Of a stretch of DNA of 64,000 nt, positions 43,141-50,576 are shown in pieces. The notes beneath the pieces were generated by a model, which did no database searches, was not told the origin of the DNA, and saw only the letters and a program-made list of their open reading frames with translations. Positions within the stretch are counted from its first letter, which is position 1; the number at the start of each line of letters is the position of its first letter. The stretch is taken from assembly GCA_021847345.1 (NCBI GenBank), contig JAJZTW010000014.1:1-64000 (forward strand), in the 5' to 3' direction. The translations under genes and the position numbers were made by a program. The DNA is from Pseudomonadota bacterium. GTDB taxonomy: Bacteria > Pseudomonadota > Gammaproteobacteria > Burkholderiales > Burkholderiaceae_C.

Positions 43141-44037
43141 ATGCTGCACAACGCCTTGCTCCTGTTCCCGGATTTCGCGCTGATCGCGCTGGGATACGCC
43201 TTGATGCACCTGACGCCGCTGCAACGCGACGTATGGAGCGGTGTCGAGCGCCTGGTCTACCACGTGCTGTTTCCGGCGCTGCTGTTCTCGACCAGCGTGC
43301 GCGCCACCTACACGCTGGCGTCGGCATCGGCGCTGGTGCTGGCCGGCGTGGGCGCGCTGGCCGCGGGAATGACGCTGGCCTGGGCATCGCGCTGGTTGCG
43401 TGCCGATGCGCGGCGTACCGCCAGCGGCATGCAGTGCGCGTTTCGCTTCAACTCCTACATCATCCTTGCCGTGGCCGCCAGCGTCGGCGGCACCCAGGTC
43501 GTGTCGCTGGTGGGCGTGCTCATCGCCTTCGGCGTGCCGTTGAGCAACGCCGGCGCGGTGTGGGCGCTGGCGCGGCAGGGCGGCCAGGGGCTGTGGCGCG
43601 AGCTCATGCGCAACCCGCTGCTGGTGGCCACCGCGGCCGGGCTCGCGGTGCACGCGCTGGGCTGGCAACTGCCGCAGATCACGCTGCCGATTTTCGACCG
43701 CCTGGGCGGCGCGTCGATCGCGCTCGGACTGATGACGGTCGGCGCCGGGCTGCGCCTGCAGGGCTTGCACGAGGACTGGGCCTTGTCGGCCTGGCTGCTG
43801 GCCATACGCCACGCGCTGTTGCCGCTGACGGCTTGGGCGCTCGCGTCGGCCCTGCACCTGGACCGCACCCACCTGCTGGCCTTGCTCGTGTTCACCGCGG
43901 TGCCGACGGCATCGAGTGCCTACGTGCTGGCCATGCGCATGGGCGGCGACGGGGCCTACGTGGCCAGCCTGGTGTCGTTGTCGACCCTGCTCGGCGCCGT
44001 CTCGCTTCCGGCCTTCATCGCACTGGCGGGGCGCTGA
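43141..44037 (+). CDS. AEC-family membrane transporter
   Basis: 298-aa permease of the auxin efflux carrier family (PF03547 type) with about ten hydrophobic segments. FPDFALIALGYALMHL opens the protein; FRFNSYIILAVAASVGG, VGVLIAFGVPLSNAGAVWAL and VFTAVPTASSAYVLAMRMGGDGAYVASLVSLSTLLG are conserved AEC blocks. Bacterial members carry malonate, malate or other organic acids; the substrate is unknown. GAAACGTTTC (43109-43118) just upstream is a small palindrome. It is flanked by two PanE-like genes on the other strand and overlaps the second by 23 bp at the 3' end. Confidence 0.88.
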   Translation: MLHNALLLFPDFALIALGYALMHLTPLQRDVWSGVERLVYHVLFPALLFSTSVRATYTLASASALVLAGVGALAAGMTLAWASRWLRADARRTASGMQCAFRFNSYIILAVAASVGGTQVVSLVGVLIAFGVPLSNAGAVWALARQGGQGLWRELMRNPLLVATAAGLAVHALGWQLPQITLPIFDRLGGASIALGLMTVGAGLRLQGLHEDWALSAWLLAIRHALLPLTAWALASALHLDRTHLLALLVFTAVPTASSAYVLAMRMGGDGAYVASLVSLSTLLGAVSLPAFIALAGR

Positions 44038-44992
44038 TTCCGTCGGCGCCGTCCTGCTCGCCCTGCGCGAGCCTGACCAGCGCGTACAGCGCCTGGTTGG
44101 CCGGAGTGGCGATACCCAGTTCGGCGCCCCGACGCACGATCAGGCCGTTGAGGTCGTCGATTTCCGTGGGCTTGCCGGCAGCCAGGTCCTGCGCCGTCGA
44201 CGACAACTGTCCGGGCATGCTGCGCCCGATCTGCTCCACCGACGCGCGCGCCCGGGTCTCGTCGAGGGGGTGCCCGCAGGCATGCGCGACCTCCAGCACC
44301 TCGCGCACCACGGCGTCCTGCAACGCGCGGATCGACGCAAGCCCCACCATGCGGCCGTAGGGCTGCCGGGTGAGGGCGGAAATGGCGTTGTAGGCGCAGT
44401 TGACCAGCAGCTTGCCCCACAGTTCGTCCAGCACGCGATCGGACACGGTCACCGGCACCTGCGCGCTGGCGAATCGGTCCACCAGTTCCTGCAGGCGTTG
44501 CGCCAGCCCGGGTGCGCGCGCCGCGGCGGCGTCGGCCGGGCCGATGACCAGTTCGCCGCGCCCGAAATGCCGCACCGCGCCGGGCTCGGGCAGCGCAGTG
44601 GCCACGTACACCGCCGCCGCGATCACCGGCTGGCGCAGGTGGCGAGCGAGCACCGCCGGGTTCTCGACTCCGTTCTGCAGGCTCAGCACCAGCGCGTCGG
44701 GTGCCAGCAGTGGCGCCATGCGACGGGCCAGCTCCTGCGTGTCGCGCGACTTGACGCAAAACAGCACCCACTCGGCGTCGCGCACGGCTTCGAGCTCGGT
44801 GGTCGCGGCGATCGCGACCCTGTGCAGCTCGCCGCCCATGTGCAGCTTCAAGCCGTCGCGCCGGATGGCCTCGACGTGCGCGGGGCGTCCCACCAGCACG
44901 ACGGGATGCCCGGCGCGCGCCAGCATGGCGCCGAAAAAACTGCCGACCGAGCCTGCGCCGACGACGACAACGGGACGTGTGGAAGCATTCAT
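44015..44992 (-). CDS. 2-dehydropantoate 2-reductase family protein (second copy)
   Basis: 325-aa PanE/ApbA dehydrogenase. RPVVVVGAGSVGSFFGAMLARAGHPVVLVGR is the NADP site, AEWVLFCVKSRDTQELARRM the second strand, and LDELWGKLLVNCAYNAISALTRQPYGRM carries the catalytic Lys and Asn (WGKLLVNCAYN). This copy is closer to classical PanE than the first. The start at 44992 (MNASTRP) is preferred over 45019. The 3' end overlaps the convergent AEC gene by 23 bp. Confidence 0.88.
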   Translation of the reverse strand: MNASTRPVVVVGAGSVGSFFGAMLARAGHPVVLVGRPAHVEAIRRDGLKLHMGGELHRVAIAATTELEAVRDAEWVLFCVKSRDTQELARRMAPLLAPDALVLSLQNGVENPAVLARHLRQPVIAAAVYVATALPEPGAVRHFGRGELVIGPADAAAARAPGLAQRLQELVDRFASAQVPVTVSDRVLDELWGKLLVNCAYNAISALTRQPYGRMVGLASIRALQDAVVREVLEVAHACGHPLDETRARASVEQIGRSMPGQLSSTAQDLAAGKPTEIDDLNGLIVRRGAELGIATPANQALYALVRLAQGEQDGADGISAPPVR

Positions 44993-45212
44993 GGATCTCG
45001 AAACGCCAAGTCTGGACATGAATTGGACAATCTAGCGCAATCCCGGCGCGACGGTCGGGCGCGGCGGGGTGCGGGAATTGGTAACCATCCGCAACTTGTC
45101 ACATGGATTGCATGGCGCCTTCGAAGAATCGGCGGTGCCCGGATTCGGCAGGCAGGCATGGCAACCTCCGCCGGACGGCATTCGACAAATTCCGTACAAG
45201 GGAGTCCCAACC

Positions 45213-46958
45213 ATGTTGCGCAAGACCTTGCTCGCCAGTTCCGTGCTCGCCGCGGCCGTCGCCATCGGCGCCTGCGCGGCGACCGCGTCGCCATTCACGG
45301 CCCAGGACCACGGTGACCGCGCCGCCGCGCGCGAGCTGCAGACCGCCACGCCGATCAAGCACGTGGTCGTGCTGTTCGACGAGAACGTGTCCTTCGACCA
45401 CTACTTCGCCACCTACCCGCACGCCGCCAACCCGCAGGGCGAGCCGGCCTTCCATGCCGCGCCGGGCACGCCGCGGGTCAACGGCCTGAGCGGCGAGCTG
45501 CTCACCGACAACCCCAACTGGACCAATCCGGTCAACGGCAACGGTCGCGCCAACCCCTTCCGCCTCGACCGCAGCCAGGCGGCGACGGCCGATCAGAACC
45601 ACGCCTACACGCCCGAGCAGCAGGCCTATGACGGCGGCAAGGCCGATGCCTTCCCGGCCTTCACGGGGCACGGCACGTCGGGTGCGGTCGGCGCCTTCGG
45701 CACCACCGGCCAGGTGATGGGCTACTACGACGGCAACACGGTGACGGCGATGTGGAACTACGCCCAGCATTTCGCGATGAGCGATGCCGCCTACACCGAC
45801 ACCTACGGCCCGTCGACCCCCGGCGCGCTCGAGGTGGTGTCGGGCCAGACCGACGGCGTGCAGCTGGTGCACACCACCAAGCAGCCCTTCACGATGAGCG
45901 CGGGCTCCTACTACATCCGCGACGGCGCCGGCGGCTACGCGCTGATCAGCGACGTCGACCCGGCCTACGACGTGTGCTCCAACCCGAACGACCAGATCAT
46001 GATGCTCGGGCGCAACATCGGCGATCTGCTCGATGCGCACCATGTGTCGTGGGGCGGCTTCATGGGCGGCTTCAACCTGCTGACCACCAACGCCAACGGC
46101 ACCACCGGCTGCAAGCGCAGCACGGTGTCGAGCGTGACCGGCAACATGGTCGACTACATCCCGCACCACAACTGGTTCCAGTACTACGCGTCGACCGCCA
46201 ACCCGACGCACGCGCGGCCGTCGTCGGTGCAGGCCATCGGCCACAGCTTCGAGCCGGGCACCGACCAGCGTGATCCGGCGAACCACGAGTACGGGCTCAA
46301 CGACTTCTTCGCCGCGGTGAAGGCGGGGAATTTCCCGGCGGTCAGCTTCCTCAAGGCGCCTGCCTACCAGGACGGCCACGCCGGCTACTCCGATCCGCTG
46401 GACGAGCAGGCCTTCATCACCAAGGTGGTCAACTTCCTCGAGCAGCAGCCGCAGTGGAAGGACACGGCGGTCATCGTCACCTTCGACGACTCCGACGGCT
46501 GGTACGACCACGCCTTCGCTACGCCGACCAACCCGTCGTTCGATGCGCAGGCCGACCAGCTCGACGGCCACGGGGTCTGCGGAAGCGGCACGCCGATGCC
46601 GGGCCTGAACGGACAACCGGTCAACGGACGCTGCGGCCCCGGCACGCGCATTCCGTTCATGGTGATCTCGCCCTGGGCCAAGGCCGACTACGTCAGCCAC
46701 CAGCGAATCTCGCTGGCCTCGGTGGCCCGCTTCATCGAGGACAACTGGCTGCACGGCGAGCGCCTGGGCGGCGGCTCCTTCGACGCCACCACCGGCAGCA
46801 TCATGGACATGTTCCGCTTCGGTGGCCATGAGCGTGGCGACGACGGGCGCGACTCCGCGCGCCGCGCCCGCCTGAACCCGCGCCTGTTCCTCGACCCGAG
46901 CACCGGCACCGTGCTGCGCCACGCGCCCGCGGGCAGCGCCTCGCCGATGTCGAGCTGA
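45213..46958 (+). CDS. Phosphoesterase family (phospholipase C/acid phosphatase-like) exported protein
   Basis: 581-aa exported PF04185-type enzyme. The signal peptide is MLRKTLLASSVLAAAVAIGACAAT; IGAC could be a lipobox giving an outer-membrane lipoprotein. The metal/nucleophile region is KHVVVLFDENVSFDHYFATYP, close to the ENRSFDHYFG of phospholipases C with Arg replaced by Val. Later metal sites are VIVTFDDSDGWYDH and GPGTRIPFMVISPWAK. The group includes AcpA-type acid phosphatases and phospholipases C; substrate is undetermined. ATG 45213 has AGGGAG upstream. It overlaps the following peroxidase by TGATG. Confidence 0.88.
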   Translation: MLRKTLLASSVLAAAVAIGACAATASPFTAQDHGDRAAARELQTATPIKHVVVLFDENVSFDHYFATYPHAANPQGEPAFHAAPGTPRVNGLSGELLTDNPNWTNPVNGNGRANPFRLDRSQAATADQNHAYTPEQQAYDGGKADAFPAFTGHGTSGAVGAFGTTGQVMGYYDGNTVTAMWNYAQHFAMSDAAYTDTYGPSTPGALEVVSGQTDGVQLVHTTKQPFTMSAGSYYIRDGAGGYALISDVDPAYDVCSNPNDQIMMLGRNIGDLLDAHHVSWGGFMGGFNLLTTNANGTTGCKRSTVSSVTGNMVDYIPHHNWFQYYASTANPTHARPSSVQAIGHSFEPGTDQRDPANHEYGLNDFFAAVKAGNFPAVSFLKAPAYQDGHAGYSDPLDEQAFITKVVNFLEQQPQWKDTAVIVTFDDSDGWYDHAFATPTNPSFDAQADQLDGHGVCGSGTPMPGLNGQPVNGRCGPGTRIPFMVISPWAKADYVSHQRISLASVARFIEDNWLHGERLGGGSFDATTGSIMDMFRFGGHERGDDGRDSARRARLNPRLFLDPSTGTVLRHAPAGSASPMSS

Positions 46959-48343
46959 TGCAGCGTCGCACCTTCGCCATCGCCGCGTTGCTGGCGATGG
47001 CGGTGGGCGCCGGGTGGGCCGCAGGCCGCCCGGCGCCCGCCTCCGCCGCGCAACACCCGCGCGGCGTCGGCACGCTGGTGCTGCCCGACGGCGCCAACCC
47101 GCACCCGGTGCGCCTGGTGCTGCCGCCTCGCAAGCCGCTGAGCGCGGTGGCGCGCTTGGGCCGAGAGCTGTTCTTCGACACCAGCCTGTCGGGCTCGGGG
47201 CGAATGTCCTGCGCCTCCTGCCACGACCCGGGCCACGCCTACGCTCCGGGCAATGCACGCTCGGTGCAGCTTGGCGGGGCTCGTCTGGACCTGCCCGGGG
47301 CAAGGGCCGTTCCGTCGCTGGAGTACCTGTATCGCCAGCCCAATTTCAGCATCGGGCCCGACAACGAGGAAAACGAGACCGTCACGCTGCGCCAGCTGAT
47401 CGCGCGCAGCCGCGGCGCCCACCGCGTGCGCAAGACCGCGCAGGACACCCAGGCCAGCGCGGCCAACCTGGTGCCGCAGGGCGGCCTGTTCTGGGACGGG
47501 CGCGCCAACACCCTGCAGCAGCAGGCCGACGGGCCGTTGTTCAATCCCCTCGAGATGGACGGGGGAAGCCCGCGCGAGGTGGCGCGCAAGCTGCGGCACG
47601 CTGCCTATTCGTCGCAGTTCGTCTCGCTGTTCGGGCCCAGCGTGCTGCAGGACCCGCAGCTGCTGGTCGGCGAAGCCCTGTTCGCGCTGGCGCGCTTCCA
47701 GATCGAGGACCCGAGCTTCCACCCCTTCACCAGCAAGTTCGACGCCTGGCTGCAGGGCAGGGCGCGCTTCACGCCCGCGCAGATGCGCGGCTACATCGCG
47801 TTCAACGACCCGCGCAAGGGCAACTGCGCGGCCTGCCATGTCGACCGCCCGACCCCGGACGGGCTGCCGCCGCTGTTCAGCGACACCCAGTACGAGGCGC
47901 TCGGGGTGCCGCGCAACCGGGCGATCCCGGCGAACCGCGATCCGGCGTATTTCGACCTCGGGCTGTGCGGGCCGTTCCGCAAGGACCTCGCCACGCAGTC
48001 GCGCTACTGCGGCATGTTCCTGACCCCCACGCTGCGCAACGTCGCCACCCGGCACGCTTTTTTCCACAACGGGGTCTACCACTCGCTCGCGCGGGTCCTG
48101 GACTTCTACGATTTCCGCGACACGCGACCGCAGAAGGTCTACCCGACGGTCGACGGCCATGTCGAGATCTTCGACGACCTGCCGCCCCGCTACCGGGGCA
48201 ACGTCGACCATGTCGACGCCCCGCTGAACCGCCGCCCTGGCCAGGCACCGGCCATGAGCCGGCAGGACATGCGCGACATCATCGCCTTCCTGCGCACCCT
48301 GGACGACGGCTGGCGGCCCGGGCGGGCCCCCGGCGAGCGGTAA
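46958..48343 (+). CDS. Di-haem cytochrome c peroxidase/MauG family protein
   Basis: 461-aa periplasmic c-type di-haem protein. The signal peptide is FAIAALLAMAVGAGWAAG. The two haem sites are CASCH (residues 85-89) and CAACH (290-294). LGRELFFDTSLSGSGRMSCASCHDP and FLTPTLRNVATRHAFFHNGVY are CcpA/MauG signatures, the latter with the distal-haem Met absent as in several MauG-like members. It reduces peroxide or oxidises a protein substrate. The start overlaps the phosphoesterase stop (TGATG at 46956-46960), implying coupled synthesis of two periplasmic proteins. A rho-independent terminator follows. Confidence 0.9.
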   Translation: MQRRTFAIAALLAMAVGAGWAAGRPAPASAAQHPRGVGTLVLPDGANPHPVRLVLPPRKPLSAVARLGRELFFDTSLSGSGRMSCASCHDPGHAYAPGNARSVQLGGARLDLPGARAVPSLEYLYRQPNFSIGPDNEENETVTLRQLIARSRGAHRVRKTAQDTQASAANLVPQGGLFWDGRANTLQQQADGPLFNPLEMDGGSPREVARKLRHAAYSSQFVSLFGPSVLQDPQLLVGEALFALARFQIEDPSFHPFTSKFDAWLQGRARFTPAQMRGYIAFNDPRKGNCAACHVDRPTPDGLPPLFSDTQYEALGVPRNRAIPANRDPAYFDLGLCGPFRKDLATQSRYCGMFLTPTLRNVATRHAFFHNGVYHSLARVLDFYDFRDTRPQKVYPTVDGHVEIFDDLPPRYRGNVDHVDAPLNRRPGQAPAMSRQDMRDIIAFLRTLDDGWRPGRAPGER

Positions 48344-48432
48344 CGCACCGTTGACCCTGGAAACGTTGCGGCAACGTGCCAGCAACATGGGCCGCCTAGA
48401 TTGGTGTCCTGCATGACTCCCCGCTGTTTGTT

Positions 48433-48459
48433 CCCGGCCTGAGCGCCGGGTCTTTTTTT
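48433..48459 (+). terminator. Rho-independent terminator after the peroxidase
   Basis: Stem cccggc / gccggg (48433-48438 and 48445-48450) with a 6-nt loop is followed by TCTTTTTTT. It lies about 90 bp after the peroxidase stop on the plus strand. Confidence 0.85.
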
Positions 48460-48482
48460 GGGCATGGGCGAGGCCCGGCACG

Positions 48483-48512
48483 GCCTGCCGCGCCCGGCCG
48501 GGCGCGGCAGGC
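48483..48512 (-). terminator. Perfect 15-bp inverted repeat after the monooxygenase gene
   Basis: Positions 48483-48497 and 48498-48512 are exact reverse complements with no loop (arm starts gcctgccgcgcccgg). It begins 6 bp beyond the stop of the minus-strand monooxygenase gene and is extremely G+C rich. It probably forms its 3' hairpin; a T run is lacking in the immediate minus-strand downstream sequence. Confidence 0.6.
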
Positions 48513-48518
48513 GCGGCA

Positions 48519-50306
48519 TCAGCTCAGGTGGTGCACCGGTGCCAGTCCGTAGACGGGCGTGGCCAGGCCCTCGTAGCGCGCCTTGAGTTGCAGGCCCAGG
48601 TACTGCGAGTAGTGGCGGTTCTGGTGCAGGTTGCCCCCCTGCACCCACAGGTGCGGCACCTGGGTCGGTTTCCACATGTTGCGCAGTTCACCCTCCCAGG
48701 GGCCGGGGTCCTTCGGAGTGTTCGAGCCCAGGCCCCAGACCTTGCCCAGGCGGTTGGCGACGTCCGGCGAGATCAGGTCGGACAGCCAGCGGTTCATCGA
48801 GCCGTAGCCCGTGGCGTACACGATGACATCGGCGTCGAGTTCGCTGCCATCGCTGAGCACCACCGAGCGCGGCTTGATGCGCTCGATGTGCACCCCGCTG
48901 CGCAGGTGCACGCTGCCGTTGGCCACCAGCTCCGACGCCCCGACGTCGATGTAGTAGCCCGAGCCGCGGCGCAGGTACTTCATGAACAACCCCGACCCGT
49001 CGGCGCCGAAGTCGAGCAGGAAGCCGGCTTTTTCCAGGCGCGCGTAGAAATCGGCGTTGCGCTTTTTCATCTCCTCGTAGACCGGGATGTGGAAGCTGTG
49101 CATGATCCTGTAGGGCACGCTGCCGAAAATCAGGTCGGCCTTGTGGCAGTCGATTCCCTGTGCCACCGCCTGCTCGGAATACAGCCCGCCGAGCGCCAGC
49201 TCCATCAATGAGTCAGAGGGCGCGATGTGGGTCGACGAGCGCTGGATCATGGTCACGTCCACCTCTTCCTCCCACAGCGCCGCGCAGATGTCGTGCGCGG
49301 AATTGTTGGAACCCAGCACCACCGCCTTCTTGCCGCGGTAGGCTTCGGCGCCGGGGAAGCGGCTCGAGTGGAACTGGTCGCCGACAAAGCTGTCCGCACC
49401 GTCGATCTCGGGCACGTTGGCATAGCCCGAGACCCCCAGCGCGATCACCAGTTCCCTCGGCCGCAGGGTCAGCTCGCGTCCGTCGCGCTCGACGATCACC
49501 TCCCACTCCTGGCGCGCCTCGTTGAAATGCGCCTTCTTGCAGCGCGTGGAACTCCAGTAGTTGAGCTCCATGACCTTGGTGTACATCTCCAGCCAGTCGC
49601 CCACCTTGTCCTTCGGCGCGAACACCGGCCAGTCCTGCGGGAACGGAAGGTACGGGAGATGGTCGTACCAGACGGGGTCGTGCAGGCACAGGCTCTTGTA
49701 GCGATTGCGCCAGGAGTCTCCGGGGCTCTTGTTCTTCTCCAGGATGATGGTCGGCACGCCGAGCTTGCGAAGCCTGGCGCCGAGGATGATGCCGGCCTGG
49801 CCTCCGCCGATGATCACCACGTGCGGCTGCTCGGTGTAGCCCAGGGTGCGCTGCTCCTGCTCGCGCAGTTCCTTCCAGGTCTTGCGTCCGCGGTAGGCGC
49901 CGTGCTCCACGCCGCGCGGGCGCGTCGGCCCCTGGGCCTCCTCGAATCCCTTGAGCTCGACCATGCTCGTCAGCAGGGTCCAGGCCTTGCCGTCGCGCAG
50001 GCGCAGCAGCCCCTTGCCGCGCGCAGCCGCCGTCTCGAAGGTGAACCAGGCCTCGGTGACACCGGCATTCTCGGTCGGGCTGCCGTCGACGGCCCAGCCC
50101 GAAGGCTGCGTGTGCCCCAGGGTGTTTTCCAGCATGTCGCGTATGCGTGGCGCCCCCTCGGCGGTGGTGATGTTCCAGGTGAACGCCAGCAGGTCGCGCC
50201 AGTAGCAGTCGGTGTCGAACATCGCGACCGCGGTATCGATGTCCCGGTTCCGCAGCGCCGCATCGAAATCCGCCAGCCAGGCGCTGGCGCTGTCTTGTGC
50301 ATTCAT
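48519..50306 (-). CDS. Flavin-containing monooxygenase with N-terminal NTF2-like region
   Basis: 595-aa flavoprotein. Residues 1-130 look like an NTF2/SnoaL-type cone (ADFDAALRNRDIDTAVAMFDTDCYWRDLLAFTWNI). HVVIIGGGQAGIILGARL with GGGQAG at 167-172 is the FAD Rossmann site, and a second GxGxxx-type NADPH site is AVVLGSNNSAHDICAAL. FVGDQFHSSRF resembles the FxGxxxHxxx(W/F) fingerprint of Baeyer-Villiger/N-oxidising monooxygenases. DADVIVYATGYGSMNRW is the ATG motif near the C terminus. ATG 50306 has GGAGA upstream. It is preceded by a sigma-54 promoter and an activator gene; substrate is unknown. Confidence 0.9.
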   Translation of the reverse strand: MNAQDSASAWLADFDAALRNRDIDTAVAMFDTDCYWRDLLAFTWNITTAEGAPRIRDMLENTLGHTQPSGWAVDGSPTENAGVTEAWFTFETAAARGKGLLRLRDGKAWTLLTSMVELKGFEEAQGPTRPRGVEHGAYRGRKTWKELREQEQRTLGYTEQPHVVIIGGGQAGIILGARLRKLGVPTIILEKNKSPGDSWRNRYKSLCLHDPVWYDHLPYLPFPQDWPVFAPKDKVGDWLEMYTKVMELNYWSSTRCKKAHFNEARQEWEVIVERDGRELTLRPRELVIALGVSGYANVPEIDGADSFVGDQFHSSRFPGAEAYRGKKAVVLGSNNSAHDICAALWEEEVDVTMIQRSSTHIAPSDSLMELALGGLYSEQAVAQGIDCHKADLIFGSVPYRIMHSFHIPVYEEMKKRNADFYARLEKAGFLLDFGADGSGLFMKYLRRGSGYYIDVGASELVANGSVHLRSGVHIERIKPRSVVLSDGSELDADVIVYATGYGSMNRWLSDLISPDVANRLGKVWGLGSNTPKDPGPWEGELRNMWKPTQVPHLWVQGGNLHQNRHYSQYLGLQLKARYEGLATPVYGLAPVHHLS

Positions 50307-50387
50307 GTGCAGGGTCTCCATGGTGTCGTTGGATGCGCCGCCTCGAGCGGGCCGCGCAGCCCGCATGAGCAGCGGGCCCTGCCTCGA

Positions 50388-50403
50388 TGCAAGCGCCATG
50401 CCA
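50388..50403 (-). promoter_or_regulatory. Sigma-54 (-24/-12) promoter of the monooxygenase
   Basis: The minus strand reads TGGCATG-GCGC-TTGCA, which differs from the consensus TGGCACG-N4-TTGCW at one position and keeps the invariant GG and GC with correct spacing. It lies 82 bp upstream of the monooxygenase ATG at 50306 and downstream of the sigma-54 activator gene and its repeat array, the classical arrangement of enhancer-dependent promoters. Confidence 0.85.
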
Positions 50404-50478
50404 GAGCCGTGTCCGCGCGCGCCCCCGCGTGGCCGGCGGGGCGCCGGCCCTGTGCTCCTGTCCCATGCGTCACCGTTG

Positions 50479-50576
50479 CGATGTGACAGCTGTCACATCG
50501 CAGCTGTCACATCGATTGCGTCACATCGATTGCGTCACATCGATTGCGTCACATCGATTGCGTCACATCGATTGCG
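50479..50576. repeat. 14-bp direct-repeat array with adjoining palindrome, probable upstream activating sequence
   Basis: The core TCACATCG occurs six times at 50493, 50507, 50521, 50535, 50549 and 50563, exactly 14 bp apart. The linker is CAGCTG before the first two cores and ATTGCG before the others, so four identical units lie in a row, and a trailing ATTGCG closes the array. An inverted copy, CGATGTGA at 50479-50486, forms a perfect 22-bp palindrome with the first core (50479-50500). The array lies 76-173 bp upstream of the sigma-54 -24 element, where an activator would bind. The stop of the activator gene (50563-50565) is inside the sixth core. Confidence 0.85.

Noticed and set aside
50507-50576. 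Tandem repeat considered as a CRISPR array
   Set aside because: Units are 14 bp and contiguous with no unique spacers, and no cas genes are present.
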